DNA of 64,000 bases from Roseiarcus sp963842835 (GTDB lineage Bacteria > Pseudomonadota > Alphaproteobacteria > Rhizobiales > Beijerinckiaceae): positions 1-64,000 of the forward strand of contig CAWJIB010000014.1 of the NCBI GenBank assembly GCA_963842835.1, written 5' to 3'. The position numbers and the translations under genes are program-made. The notes beneath the pieces are model-generated. The model was not told the DNA's origin. It was given only the letters and a program-made list of their open reading frames with translations, and did no database searches. Below, in pieces: positions 8,164 through 17,877 of this stretch; position 1 is the stretch's first letter, and each line of letters starts with the position of its first letter.

Positions 8164-9666
8164 TCAGAGCCCCGCCGTCTTCGTCACGGCGATCGCCTGG
8201 TCGAAGCCCTTGACGAGCGCGTCGATCGAGGCGGCGCTCGCATCGATGATCGGCTGCGGATGCACGCCGTAATAGACCGTCAAAACGAGCAACGGCGCGA
8301 GAATCGCGATCTCGCGCCCCGTGAGATCGGCGATGCCCATCAGATTCGGCTTTTCGAGCACCCCGAAAATCACGCGGCGGTAGAGGTACAGCGCATAGGC
8401 CGCCGAGAGGACCACGCCGGTCGTCGCGAACAGCGCGACCCAGGCATTGGCCTGAAACGTCCCGATCAGCGTCAGGAATTCGCCGACAAAGCCCGAGGTG
8501 CCGGGCAAGCCGACATTGGCCAGCGTGAACACCATGAACGCGGCGGCGTAGCGCGGCATGCGGTGGACCAGCCCGCCATAGGCGGCGATTTCGCGCGTAT
8601 GCATGCGGTCGTAGACCACGCCGACGCAGAGGAACAGCGCGCCCGAAACGAGGCCGTGGCTGATCATTTGGTAGACCGCGCCCTGCACGCCTTGCGTATT
8701 GGCGGCGAACAAGCCCATCGTGACGAATCCCATATGTGCGACGGAGGAATAGGCGATGAGCTTCTTCATATCCTCCTGCACCAGCGCGACCAGCGAGGTG
8801 TAGACGATCGCGATGATCGACAGGGCGTAGATGAGCGGCGCGAAATCATGGCTTGCGTCGGGGAACATCGGCAGCGAGAAGCGGATGAAGCCGTAGCCGC
8901 CCATCTTCAGGAGAATGGCGGCCAGGATCACCGACCCCGCCGTGGGCGCCTCGACATGCGCGTCGGGCAGCCAGGTATGCACCGGCCACATCGGCATCTT
9001 CACCGCGAACGAAGCGAAGAAGGCCAGCCACAGCCATTTCTGCATCGCCGGCGCGAAGGCGGTCTTCAGCAAAACCTCGATGTCGGTCGTGCCCGCCGTC
9101 CAATACATCGTCATGATCGCGAGCAGCATCAGCAGCGAGCCGGCGAGCGTATAGAGGAAGAACTTGAACGCGGCGTAGACGCGCCGCTTGCCGCCCCAGA
9201 CGCCGATGATGAGAAACATCGGGATCAGGCCGCCCTCGAAGAACAGGTAGAACAGCACCAGATCGAGTGCGACGAACACGCCGATCATCAGCGTCTCGAG
9301 GACCAGGAACGCGATCATGTATTCCTTGACCCTGTTCTGGATCGAGGTCCACGAGGCGGCGATACTGATCGGCATCAGGAAGGCGGTCAGCAGCACGAAG
9401 GGGATCGAAATGCCGTCGACGCCGAGCTTGTAGAGAATGACGTGGCTGAACCAGTCGTGCTGCTCGACGAGCTGGAAGCCGGGCAAGGACGGATTGAAGC
9501 GCGCCCAGGCGACGAGGCTGAGGCCGAACGTGATCAGCGTCGTCCACAATGCGATCCAGCGCGCGTTGTTGTTGCTCGCTTCGTCCTCGCCGCGCAGGAC
9601 GAGGATGCAGGCCGCGCCGACCAGCGGCAGAACGAGCAGCCCGGAGAGGATCCAAGAGCCGGACAT
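8164..9666 (-). CDS. nuoM: NADH-quinone oxidoreductase subunit M
   Basis: A 500-residue antiporter-like subunit of the complex I membrane arm. KMPMWPVHTWLPDAHVEAPT near residues 223-242 and KKLIAYSSVAHMGFVTMG near 300 are the conserved proton-channel regions. The start ATG (9666) shares one base with the nuoL stop (TGATG). A longer open frame upstream is only the overlap with nuoL and was trimmed. Confidence 0.97.
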   Translation of the reverse strand: MSGSWILSGLLVLPLVGAACILVLRGEDEASNNNARWIALWTTLITFGLSLVAWARFNPSLPGFQLVEQHDWFSHVILYKLGVDGISIPFVLLTAFLMPISIAASWTSIQNRVKEYMIAFLVLETLMIGVFVALDLVLFYLFFEGGLIPMFLIIGVWGGKRRVYAAFKFFLYTLAGSLLMLLAIMTMYWTAGTTDIEVLLKTAFAPAMQKWLWLAFFASFAVKMPMWPVHTWLPDAHVEAPTAGSVILAAILLKMGGYGFIRFSLPMFPDASHDFAPLIYALSIIAIVYTSLVALVQEDMKKLIAYSSVAHMGFVTMGLFAANTQGVQGAVYQMISHGLVSGALFLCVGVVYDRMHTREIAAYGGLVHRMPRYAAAFMVFTLANVGLPGTSGFVGEFLTLIGTFQANAWVALFATTGVVLSAAYALYLYRRVIFGVLEKPNLMGIADLTGREIAILAPLLVLTVYYGVHPQPIIDASAASIDALVKGFDQAIAVTKTAGL

Positions 9667-11690
9667 CAGCGGATCCCCCCGAACAGATACCAGGTGACGA
9701 AAATGGCGACGCCGATCAGCATCGCGAAAGCGTAGTGATAGACATAGCCCGTCTGCAGGCGCACGACGTTGCGCGTGACGTCGAGCACGCGCGCGGAGAC
9801 GCCGTCGGGGCCGAAGCCGTCGATGAGGAAGCCGTCCCCGCCTTTCCAGAACACGCGGCCGACCCAGAACGCGGGACGCACGAACAGGAAATCGTAGAGT
9901 TCGTCGAAATACCACTTGTTGAGCAGGAAGCGGTAGAGCAGCGGATTGGCGTCGGCGAGCGCCTTCGGCGCCGCGCGGTTGACCATGTACATGTAGGACG
10001 CCACGAGGAACCCGCCCGCCATCATCAACGTCGGCGAGAGCGAGACGAGCCAGGGGACCGTCTCCATGTCCTCGAGGATCTTGTTGCCGGGGCCGAGGAA
10101 CAAAGCGTGCTTCCAAAAGCCTTCGAAGCCACCGCCGATGAACCAGGAGCGGAAAGCGACGCCCGCGAACGCCGCGCCGAGCGCGAGCGCGGCGAGCGGA
10201 ACCAGCATCACAATAGGCGATTCGTGAGCGGCATGATGGCTCCCGTGGCCGCCGTGCGCATGATCGCCGTGCGCATGAACGTCTTGGCCGTGCGCGCCGG
10301 CGCCGAGCGAGGCGGCCCAGTCGCCGCGTTCGCCGAAGAAGGTCATGAACACCAAGCGCCAGGAATAGAACGACGTCAGGCCCGCCGCGACCACCACGCA
10401 AGCGAAGGCGTAGGTGGCGCCGGCGCCGTGCGAGGCGTAGGCGGCCTCGATGATCGCATCCTTCGAGACATAGCCGGCGAAGCCGATCGAGGTGAAGGGA
10501 ATGCCGACGCCGGTCAGCGCCAACGTGCCGATCACCATCATCCAGAAGGTGAAGGGGATCTCCCTGCGCAAGCCGCCCATGGCGCGCATGTCCTGCTCGT
10601 GATGCATCGCGTGGATGACCGAGCCGGCGCCCAGGAACAGCAGCGCCTTGAAGAAGGCGTGCGTGAAGAGATGGAAAATGCCGAGGCTGTAGCCGCCGAC
10701 GCCGAGGCCAACGAACATGTAGCCGAGCTGCGAACAGGTGGAATAGGCGATGACGCGCTTGATGTCGTTCTGCACGAGACCGACGGTCGCGGCGAAAAAC
10801 GCTGTCGTCGCGCCGACGATCGTGACGACGCCCAGCGCCGTCGGCGCGAGGTCGAAGAGCGGCGAAAGCCGCGCGACCATGAACACGCCGGCGGTGACCA
10901 TCGTCGCGGCGTGAATGAGCGCGGAGACCGGGGTCGGGCCCTCCATCGCGTCGGGCAGCCAGGTGTGCAGCAGGAACTGCGCCGACTTGCCCATCGCGCC
11001 CATGAACAGCAGCAGACAGGTCAGCGTCAGCGCGTCCCAGTCGGCGCCGAAGATATGGATGGTTTTGCCGGCAAGGCCCGGCGCGGCGGCGAAAATCTGC
11101 TCGAAGCCGACCGACCCGGTCAGCACGAAGATCAGGAAGATGCCAAGCGCGAAGCCGAAGTCGCCGACGCGGTTGACGACGAAGGCCTTGATCGCCGCGG
11201 CGTTCGCCGAGGGCCTATCGTACCAGAAGCCGATCAGCAGGTAAGAGGCGAGGCCGACCCCTTCCCAGCCGAAGAACATCTGCACCAGATTGTCCGCCGT
11301 CACCAACATCAGCATCGCGAAGGTGAACAGCGAGAGATAGGCGAAGAAGCGCGGACGGCCCTGATCCTCGGCCATGTAGCCGATGGAGTAGACATGCACG
11401 AGAAACGAGACGCTGCCGACGACGACCAGCATCACCGCCGTCAGCGTGTCGATGCGCAACGCCCATGCGACGGCGAGCTTGCCCGAAGTCAGCCAATTCG
11501 CGACGGGGACGACGAGCGCCTGCTCCTCATGACCGGCGCCGACGGAAAACAAGGCGATCCAGGAGAGGAACGCGCTCACCGCCAGCAGGCTCGTCGTGAC
11601 GAGTTCCGAAGCGCGCGCCCCGATCAGCGGCCCGAAAAGACCGGCGATGAGGAAGCCGAGAAGCGGAAGGAAGACGATCAGATCGTACAT
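9666..11690 (-). CDS. nuoL: NADH-quinone oxidoreductase subunit L
   Basis: A 674-residue antiporter-like subunit at the distal end of the membrane arm, with the long C-terminal lateral helix region. LLHTWLPDAMEGPTPVSALI near residue 240 and KRVIAYSTCSQLGYMFVG near 315 are diagnostic. A loop at about residues 460-490 is very rich in histidine (for example HAHGDHAHGGHGSHH) before the next helix. Such loops occur in some proteobacterial NuoL proteins. It is 6 bases downstream of nuoK and overlaps nuoM by one base. Confidence 0.97.
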   Translation of the reverse strand: MYDLIVFLPLLGFLIAGLFGPLIGARASELVTTSLLAVSAFLSWIALFSVGAGHEEQALVVPVANWLTSGKLAVAWALRIDTLTAVMLVVVGSVSFLVHVYSIGYMAEDQGRPRFFAYLSLFTFAMLMLVTADNLVQMFFGWEGVGLASYLLIGFWYDRPSANAAAIKAFVVNRVGDFGFALGIFLIFVLTGSVGFEQIFAAAPGLAGKTIHIFGADWDALTLTCLLLFMGAMGKSAQFLLHTWLPDAMEGPTPVSALIHAATMVTAGVFMVARLSPLFDLAPTALGVVTIVGATTAFFAATVGLVQNDIKRVIAYSTCSQLGYMFVGLGVGGYSLGIFHLFTHAFFKALLFLGAGSVIHAMHHEQDMRAMGGLRREIPFTFWMMVIGTLALTGVGIPFTSIGFAGYVSKDAIIEAAYASHGAGATYAFACVVVAAGLTSFYSWRLVFMTFFGERGDWAASLGAGAHGQDVHAHGDHAHGGHGSHHAAHESPIVMLVPLAALALGAAFAGVAFRSWFIGGGFEGFWKHALFLGPGNKILEDMETVPWLVSLSPTLMMAGGFLVASYMYMVNRAAPKALADANPLLYRFLLNKWYFDELYDFLFVRPAFWVGRVFWKGGDGFLIDGFGPDGVSARVLDVTRNVVRLQTGYVYHYAFAMLIGVAIFVTWYLFGGIR

Positions 11691-11696
11691 GCGTCC

Positions 11697-12005
11697 TCAG
11701 CCCTTGAGCGCGTTGATGTCTTCAACCGCGATCGAGCCGCGATTGCGATAATAGGCGACCAGAATGGCGAGCCCGATCGCCGCTTCCGAGGCCGCGACCG
11801 TCAGAATGAACAGCGCGAACACCTGGCCCGTCAGGTCGCCCGTGTGGGTCGAAAACGCGACGAGGTTGATGTTGACGGAGAGCAGGATCAACTCGACCGA
11901 CATCAGAATGACGATGATGTTCTTGTGGTTGAGGATGATGCCGGCGACGCCGATCGTGAACAGGATCGCCGCGAGCGTGACGTAATGGGCGAGGCCGATG
12001 ATCAT
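11697..12005 (-). CDS. nuoK: NADH-quinone oxidoreductase subunit K
   Basis: A 102-residue, three-helix membrane subunit of complex I. The conserved glutamates in the second and third helices are visible (LMSVELILLSVNIN and AASEAAIGLAI). Length matches the family. Spacing is 11 bases to nuoJ and 6 bases to nuoL. Confidence 0.97.
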   Translation of the reverse strand: MIIGLAHYVTLAAILFTIGVAGIILNHKNIIVILMSVELILLSVNINLVAFSTHTGDLTGQVFALFILTVAASEAAIGLAILVAYYRNRGSIAVEDINALKG

Positions 12006-12016
12006 GGGCGGATCCT

Positions 12017-12619
12017 TCAGATGCCGGCGCGCGAGCGGACTTTGCGCAGTTCGACCGCCGTGGCGGGGGTGCGCTCGACCTGCTTGGCGATAGTCTGCCG
12101 TTTGACGCCTTCCTTATGGCGCAAGGTCAGCACGATCGCGCCGACCATCGCGGTCAGCAGGATCATTCCCGCCGCTTGGAAGAAGTAGAAATACTGCGTG
12201 TAGAGCACCCGGCCGAGCGCCTCGGTGTTGGCCAGCGTTCCCGACGGCGCGGCCGCGGCGGCGGCGTCGGGCGAGCGCGTCCAACCGACGGCGACATAGC
12301 CGAGTTCGAAGGCGACGACCAACGCGATCAACGCGCCGATCGGCAGATATTGCACGAAGCCTTGCTTCAATTCGGCGAAATCGACGTCGAGCAGCATGAC
12401 GACGAAAAGGAACAGCACGGCCACGGCGCCGACATAGACGACGATGAGAATCATGCCGAGGAACTCGGCGCCCATCAGCAGGAAAAGCCCGGCGGCGTTG
12501 ACGAAGGCGAGAATCAGAAACAGCACGGAATGCACTGGATTCCGGGCGAGGATCACCGCGAGCGCCGAAACGATCAGCACGCCCGAGAACAGCCAGAAGA
12601 AAATCGCGTCGGCCTGCAT
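12017..12619 (-). CDS. nuoJ: NADH-quinone oxidoreductase subunit J
   Basis: A 200-residue membrane subunit of complex I with five helices. The conserved stretch LGMILIVVYVGAVAVLFLFV near residues 54-73 contains the pi-bulge region of the third helix. The C-terminus is polar and basic. It is separated from nuoI by about 170 bases holding three palindromes, an unusually large gap for this operon. Confidence 0.96.
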   Translation of the reverse strand: MQADAIFFWLFSGVLIVSALAVILARNPVHSVLFLILAFVNAAGLFLLMGAEFLGMILIVVYVGAVAVLFLFVVMLLDVDFAELKQGFVQYLPIGALIALVVAFELGYVAVGWTRSPDAAAAAAPSGTLANTEALGRVLYTQYFYFFQAAGMILLTAMVGAIVLTLRHKEGVKRQTIAKQVERTPATAVELRKVRSRAGI

Positions 12620-12644
12620 TGTCAGCCCCTTGCCCTCACCCTAA

Positions 12645-12772
12645 CCCTCTCCCGCGAGCGGCAGAGGGGACTAAAACCCTTCTCCCGCACGCGGGAGAAG
12701 GTGGCCCGAAGGGCCGGATGAGGGGTCTTTCGTCCGCCCTCACCCCTGCCCTCTCCCGCAAGCGGGAGAGGG
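12645..12772. repeat. Three tandem GC-rich palindromes between nuoJ and nuoI
   Basis: Three near-perfect hairpins with 2-base loops lie at 12645-12668, 12678-12701 and 12749-12772. All are variants of CCCTCTCCCGC / GCGGGAGAGGG. The first has one mismatch in its right arm and the second has CCTTCTCCCGC arms. Between the second and third lies GGCCCGAAGGGCC. This is the style of REP-like intergenic repeats common in proteobacteria, and other copies elsewhere in the genome are expected. Possible effects inside the operon are mRNA stabilisation or partial attenuation. Confidence 0.85.
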
Positions 12773-12787
12773 GGAATTGGCAGCGCC

Positions 12788-13282
12788 TCACCGATACGAC
12801 GCGTCCATCGCGATGTTGCGCGCGATCTCGCGCTCCCAGCGCGCGCCGTTCTCCAGCAACCGGTCCTTGTCGTAGAACAATTCCTCGCGCGTCTCGACCG
12901 CGAATTCGAAATTCGGCCCCTCGACGATCGCATCGACCGGGCAGGCCTCCTGGCACAGGCCGCAATAGATGCACTTGGTCATGTCGATGTCATAGCGGGT
13001 CGTGCGGCGCGTGCCGTCGTTGCGGCGCGGTCCGGCTTCGATGGTGATGGCCTGCGCCGGACAGATCGCCTCGCACAGCTTGCACGCGATGCAACGCTCC
13101 TCGCCGTTGGGATAGCGGCGCAGCGCGTGCTCGCCGCGAAACCGCGGGCTGAGCGGCGACTTCTCGTGGGGATAGTTCAGCGTCACCTTCGGCTTGAACA
13201 TGTAGCGCACGGAAAGCGCCAGAGCAGCGACGAACTCGCTCAGGAAAAGCGATCGCGCGGCCGAATCGAGTCTCAGCGCCAT
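12788..13282 (-). CDS. nuoI: NADH-quinone oxidoreductase subunit I
   Basis: A 164-residue peripheral-arm subunit carrying two [4Fe-4S] clusters (N6a, N6b). The two ferredoxin motifs are CIACKLCEAICPAQAI near residue 63 and CIYCGLCQEACPVDAI near 102. It passes electrons toward NuoB. The gene starts 28 bases after nuoH and is followed by the palindrome cluster. Confidence 0.97.
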   Translation of the reverse strand: MALRLDSAARSLFLSEFVAALALSVRYMFKPKVTLNYPHEKSPLSPRFRGEHALRRYPNGEERCIACKLCEAICPAQAITIEAGPRRNDGTRRTTRYDIDMTKCIYCGLCQEACPVDAIVEGPNFEFAVETREELFYDKDRLLENGARWEREIARNIAMDASYR

Positions 13283-13310
13283 GGAAAAGTCCTCACGATG
13301 AGCCGCCCCA

Positions 13311-14477
13311 TTAGTGATGCGCTCCCCAGCCCGTCGCCTCGAGCACGCCGGCCACCGCCACCACCATGAACAAGGAGATCGGCAGGAACACTTTCCAGCC
13401 GAGCCGCATCAATTGGTCGTAGCGATAGCGCGGCACGAACGCCTTCACAAATGTGAACATGAAGGCGACGGTCCACGCCTTGATCAGGAACCAGACGACG
13501 CCGGGAACCCACGTGAAAGGCGCGAAGGGCAACGGCGACAGCCAGCCGCCGAGGAACATAACCGTCATGATCGACGACATGCCCAGGATCGCGACGAGTT
13601 CGGTGAGGAACTGCAACAGGAACAGCGAGGCGGAATATTCGACCATGTATCCCGCGACGAGCTCCAATTCCGCCTCGGCCAGATCGAACGGCGGGCGGTT
13701 CGTCTCCGCGAGCGCGGAGACGAAGAAGATGATGAACATCGGCAGCAGCGGCAGCCAGTACCAGCCGAGGAAGCCGAACCGCGTGTCCTGCGCGTGGACG
13801 ATTTCGGTCAGGTTCAGCGAGCCCGCGCACAGCAGCACCGTGACCATGACGAAACCGATGGAGACCTCGTAGGACACCATCTGCGCGGCCACGCGCAGCG
13901 CTGACAGGAACGGGTATTTCGAATTCGACGCCCAGCCCGCCATGATGATGCCGTAGACGCCGAGCGAGGAGACCGCAAAGAGGTAGAGCACGCCGACGTT
14001 GATGTTTCCGACCGCCCAGCCGTCGGCGACGGGAATCACCGCCCAGGCCGCGAGCGCGAGCGTGACCGAGACCAGAGGCGCGATGACGAAGACGCCCTTG
14101 TTGGCGCTCGCCGGGATGATCGGCTCCTTCAGAATGAACTTCAGGAAATCGGCGAACGGCTGCAACACGCCCCAGGGACCGACGACGTTCGGCCCGCGTC
14201 GGAGATGAATTGAGCCCCAGATCTTGCGCTCGCCATAGATGAGCACCGCCGTCGAGACCAGGACGCAGACCAGCAGCAGCAGGCTTTCGAGGAGGTAACG
14301 CACGAAGGCGCCGAGCGCCGAGGCGTGCATCCACGCGCCGAACGCCGCCGCGGCGCCGTTGGCGAAGAACCAATAGACCGCCGCAACGACCAGCGCGACG
14401 ATCGCCAGCAGGACCACGGCCGCGGCGACGACGGGCCAGTTGGACTGCGCGGGACGGGAAGGAGTGGCGCTGCTCAT
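13311..14477 (-). CDS. nuoH: NADH-quinone oxidoreductase subunit H
   Basis: A 388-residue membrane subunit forming much of the quinone-access chamber. YGERKIWGSIHLRRGPNVVG near residue 80, KEPIIPASANKG near 119 and SALAETNRPPFDLAEAE near 255 are family hallmarks. I trimmed an upstream-extended frame to the ATG at 14477, which lies 8 bases after the nuoG stop and gives a normal N-terminus. Confidence 0.97.
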   Translation of the reverse strand: MSSATPSRPAQSNWPVVAAAVVLLAIVALVVAAVYWFFANGAAAAFGAWMHASALGAFVRYLLESLLLLVCVLVSTAVLIYGERKIWGSIHLRRGPNVVGPWGVLQPFADFLKFILKEPIIPASANKGVFVIAPLVSVTLALAAWAVIPVADGWAVGNINVGVLYLFAVSSLGVYGIIMAGWASNSKYPFLSALRVAAQMVSYEVSIGFVMVTVLLCAGSLNLTEIVHAQDTRFGFLGWYWLPLLPMFIIFFVSALAETNRPPFDLAEAELELVAGYMVEYSASLFLLQFLTELVAILGMSSIMTVMFLGGWLSPLPFAPFTWVPGVVWFLIKAWTVAFMFTFVKAFVPRYRYDQLMRLGWKVFLPISLFMVVAVAGVLEATGWGAHH

Positions 14478-14485
14478 CGTTCGTC

Positions 14486-16549
14486 CTATTCCGCCGCCTG
14501 TCGCATCTGTCCCTTCGCCAGGGCCGAGCATTCGGCCATGACGCGGGAAGCGCGCGCGATGGGGTTGGTGAAATAAAAGTCGGAGACGCTCGATGCGAAC
14601 GGGGCGTGATCGAGCGCGCCGCCGAGGCCGGCCAGCGCGCTCAACGCGCCCGCGTCGGCCGGCGCGATTCGATCGATCTTGACGAGATCGGGATGGGCGC
14701 CGCCAAGCGCGGCGCGCAGGGCGCCGAGCGAATCGAACGGCAACCTGGCGCCGATCGCGTCCGACAGCGCGCGCAGGATCGCCCAATCCTCGCGCGCGTC
14801 GCCCGGCGGGAAGACGGCGCGCTCGGCGAATTGCGGGCGCCCTTCCGTGTTGACGTAGGTTCCCGTCTTTTCCGTATAGGCGGCGCCGGGCAGGACAACG
14901 TCGGCGCGGTGTGCGCCTTTGTCGCCGTGCGCGCCGACATAGACGACGAAGGCGCCGGGCTCGACGGCGATTTCGTCGGCACCGAGATTGAAGAGAACGT
15001 CCAACGCCCCGGCCTTGGCCATCGCCGGCGCGGCGAGCCCGCCCTCGCCCGGGACGAGGCCGAGATCGAGGCCGCCGACGCGCGAAGCCGCGCTATGCAG
15101 CACGTTGAAGCCGTTCCAGCCGTCCTTGATGACGCCGAGCGACAACGCCGCCTTGGCGGCGAGGCTGAGCACCGCGGCGCCATCCGGCCGCGCGAAAGCG
15201 CCGGCGCCGAGAATGAACATCGGCTTCGACTTGTTGGCGGGCGGGTGCTCGGCGAAAGCGGCGAGCGAGTCGGGGCCGGCGCCGAGGTAATTGTAACTAT
15301 AAGTCAGATCGGCCTTTTCGCCGACGACGCCGATGAGGCAATCGCCCTTGAGCCAGCGCTTGCGAATGCGCGCGTTGAGCACCGGCGCCTCGATCCGCGG
15401 ATTGGCGCCGATGATCATGATCGCGTCGGCCTCGTCGATTCCGGCGATCGAGGAATTGAAGAGATAGGAGGCGCGGCCGAACTTCGGATCGAGTTTCGAG
15501 CCGTCCTGGCGGCAGTCGACGTTGACGACGCCGAGCTTGTCCATCAGGCCCTTGAGCGCGAACATTTCCTCGACGCTGACGAGATCGCCTGAGATCGCGC
15601 CGATGCGCGCCGCGCTCGTCGTCTTGACCTTGGCGGCGACGGCGGCGAAGGCCTGCGCCCAGGTCGCGGGCTTCAGCTTGCCCTCGATCCTGACGTAGGG
15701 GCGATCGAGCCGCTGCGTCTTCAGCCCGTCGACGATATGGCGCGTCTTGTCGGAAATCCACTCTTCGTTGATCGCCTCGTTGACGCGCGGCAGGATGCGC
15801 ACGACTTCGCGCCCGCGCGAATCGACGCGGATCGCGCATCCCAGCGCGTCCATCACGTCGACCGATTCGGTCTTCACATATTCCCACGGCCGGGCATGAA
15901 ACTCGGTCGGCCTCGAGGTCAGCGCGCCGACGGGGCAGAGATCGACGACGTTGCCCTGCAACTCGGAGCTGAGCGCGCGTTCGAGATAGGTCGTGATCTC
16001 CATGTCCTCGCCGCGCCCGATCGCGCCGAGCTCGGAGACTCCGGCCACCTCCGTGGTGAAGCGAATGCAGCGCGTGCAGTGGATGCAGCGGTTCATCGAC
16101 GTCTTGACCAGCGCGCCGATATATTTGTTCTCCACCGCGCGCTTGTTCTCGGCGTAGCGCGAGGAGTCGACGCCGTAGGCCATCGCCTGGTCCTGCAGAT
16201 CGCATTCGCCGCCCTGATCGCAGATCGGGCAATCCAGCGGGTGGTTGATGAGCAGGAACTCCATCACGCCCGCGCGCGCCTTGCGCGCCATCGGCGAATT
16301 GGTCTCGACGACCGGCGGCTCGCCCTTCGGGCCGGGGCGCAGATCCTTAACCGCCGTCGCGCAGGACGCCGTCGGCTTGGGCGGCCCGCCCTTCACTTCG
16401 ACCAGGCACATGCGGCAATTGCCGGCGACCGACAGACGCTCGTGGAAGCAGAAGCGCGGCACTTCGGCGCCGGCTTCCTCGCAAGCCTGCAGCAGCGTGT
16501 ATTCCGGCGGAACGTCGATTTCCTTGCCGTCGATGATGATCTTGGACAT
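14486..16549 (-). CDS. nuoG: NADH-quinone oxidoreductase subunit G
   Basis: A 687-residue peripheral-arm subunit with several iron-sulfur clusters and a molybdopterin-oxidoreductase-like C-terminal domain. The N-terminal [2Fe-2S] region (CFHERLSVAGNCRMCLVE near 34-51), HPLDCPICDQGGECDLQD near 98 and CIHCTRCIRFTTEVAGV near 155 are present. Length is typical for alphaproteobacteria, shorter than the E. coli protein. It sits 5 bases after nuoF. Confidence 0.97.
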   Translation of the reverse strand: MSKIIIDGKEIDVPPEYTLLQACEEAGAEVPRFCFHERLSVAGNCRMCLVEVKGGPPKPTASCATAVKDLRPGPKGEPPVVETNSPMARKARAGVMEFLLINHPLDCPICDQGGECDLQDQAMAYGVDSSRYAENKRAVENKYIGALVKTSMNRCIHCTRCIRFTTEVAGVSELGAIGRGEDMEITTYLERALSSELQGNVVDLCPVGALTSRPTEFHARPWEYVKTESVDVMDALGCAIRVDSRGREVVRILPRVNEAINEEWISDKTRHIVDGLKTQRLDRPYVRIEGKLKPATWAQAFAAVAAKVKTTSAARIGAISGDLVSVEEMFALKGLMDKLGVVNVDCRQDGSKLDPKFGRASYLFNSSIAGIDEADAIMIIGANPRIEAPVLNARIRKRWLKGDCLIGVVGEKADLTYSYNYLGAGPDSLAAFAEHPPANKSKPMFILGAGAFARPDGAAVLSLAAKAALSLGVIKDGWNGFNVLHSAASRVGGLDLGLVPGEGGLAAPAMAKAGALDVLFNLGADEIAVEPGAFVVYVGAHGDKGAHRADVVLPGAAYTEKTGTYVNTEGRPQFAERAVFPPGDAREDWAILRALSDAIGARLPFDSLGALRAALGGAHPDLVKIDRIAPADAGALSALAGLGGALDHAPFASSVSDFYFTNPIARASRVMAECSALAKGQMRQAAE

Positions 16550-16554
16550 CGCCC

Positions 16555-17859
16555 CTACTCCGCCGCCACGCGCACGCGATCGCTATGCGGATTGGCCGCG
16601 TATTGGTCAATGCGCCTTTCGATCTCGGGCCGGAAATGGGCGATGAGGCCCTGGATCGGCCAGGCCGCCGCGTCGCCGAGCGCGCAGATCGTGTGCCCCT
16701 CAACCTGCTTGGTCACGTCGAGCAGCATGTCGATCTCTCGTCTCTGCGCCCTGCCCTCCGCCATGCGCGTCAACACGCGCCACATCCAGCCGGTGCCCTC
16801 GCGGCACGGCGTGCATTGGCCGCAGCTCTCGTGCTTGTAGAAATACGCGAGCCGCGCGATGGCGCCGACGATGTCGGTGGACTTGTCCATCACGATGACC
16901 GCCGCCGTGCCGAGGCCGGAGCGCAGCTTGCCCAGCGAATCGAAATCCATCGGGCAATCGATGATCTGCGCGGCGGGAACCATGCGCACCGACGAGCCGC
17001 CGGGAATGACGGCGAGCAGATTGTCCCAGCCGCCGCGCACGCCGCCGCAATGCTTGTCGATCAGCTCGCGGAACGGGATCGACATCGACTCCTCGACATT
17101 GCACGGCTTGTTGACGTGGCCGGAGACGCAAAAAAGCTTGGTGCCGACGTTGTTGGGCGCGCCGAAGCTGGAAAACCACGCGGCGCCGCGCCGCAGGATC
17201 GTCGGCGCGACCGCGATCGATTCGACGTTGTTCACCGTGGACGGGCATCCATAGAGCCCCATATTGGCGGGGAACGGCGGCTTCATGCGCGGCATGCCCT
17301 TCTTGCCCTCGAGGGACTCGAGCATCGCCGTCTCTTCGCCGCAGATATAGGCGCCCGCGCCGTGATGGACGTAGAGGTCGAACGGCCAGCCGTGGACGTT
17401 GTCCTTGCCGATCAGCCCGGCCTCGTAAGCCTCGTCGATGGCGGCCTGAAGGCGCTTGCGTTCGAGAATATATTCGCCGCGCACGTAGATATAGGCCGCG
17501 TTAGCCCCCATCGCGAACGAGGCGAGGAGGCAGCCCTCGACCAGCGTATGCGGATCGTTGCGCAGGATTTCGCGATCCTTGCAGGTGCCCGGCTCCGATT
17601 CGTCGGCGTTGACGACGAGGTAATGCGGGCGCTTGGGATCGACGACCTTGGGCATGAACGACCATTTGAGGCCGGTGGGAAAGCCCGCCCCGCCGCGGCC
17701 GCGCAGGCCCGAGGATTTCATCTCGGCGACGATCCAATCGCGGCCCTTGTCGATGATCGCCTTGGTCCCGTCCCAATTGCCGCGCGCGCGCGCGCCCTTG
17801 AGGCCGCGGTCGCCGAAGCCGTAGAGGTTGGTGAAGATACGGTCCTTGTCCTCAAGCAT
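16555..17859 (-). CDS. nuoF: NADH-quinone oxidoreductase subunit F
   Basis: A 434-residue NADH-binding flavoprotein of complex I, holding FMN and the N3 [4Fe-4S] cluster. GLRGRGGAGFPTGLKW near residues 52-67 is the nucleotide-binding glycine-rich stretch, YICGEETAMLESLEGKKG near 170-187 is the FMN region, and ESCGQCTPCREGTGWM near 345-360 carries the N3 cysteines. The gap to nuoE is 18 bases. Confidence 0.98.
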   Translation of the reverse strand: MLEDKDRIFTNLYGFGDRGLKGARARGNWDGTKAIIDKGRDWIVAEMKSSGLRGRGGAGFPTGLKWSFMPKVVDPKRPHYLVVNADESEPGTCKDREILRNDPHTLVEGCLLASFAMGANAAYIYVRGEYILERKRLQAAIDEAYEAGLIGKDNVHGWPFDLYVHHGAGAYICGEETAMLESLEGKKGMPRMKPPFPANMGLYGCPSTVNNVESIAVAPTILRRGAAWFSSFGAPNNVGTKLFCVSGHVNKPCNVEESMSIPFRELIDKHCGGVRGGWDNLLAVIPGGSSVRMVPAAQIIDCPMDFDSLGKLRSGLGTAAVIVMDKSTDIVGAIARLAYFYKHESCGQCTPCREGTGWMWRVLTRMAEGRAQRREIDMLLDVTKQVEGHTICALGDAAAWPIQGLIAHFRPEIERRIDQYAANPHSDRVRVAAE

Positions 17860-17877
17860 GGCTCTGATTTCCCGTCT

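Noticed and set aside
9549..12188. 879-codon plus-strand frame opposite nuoM, nuoL and nuoK
   Set aside because: Crosses three real genes in antisense; a long open frame is expected here from codon bias at high GC.
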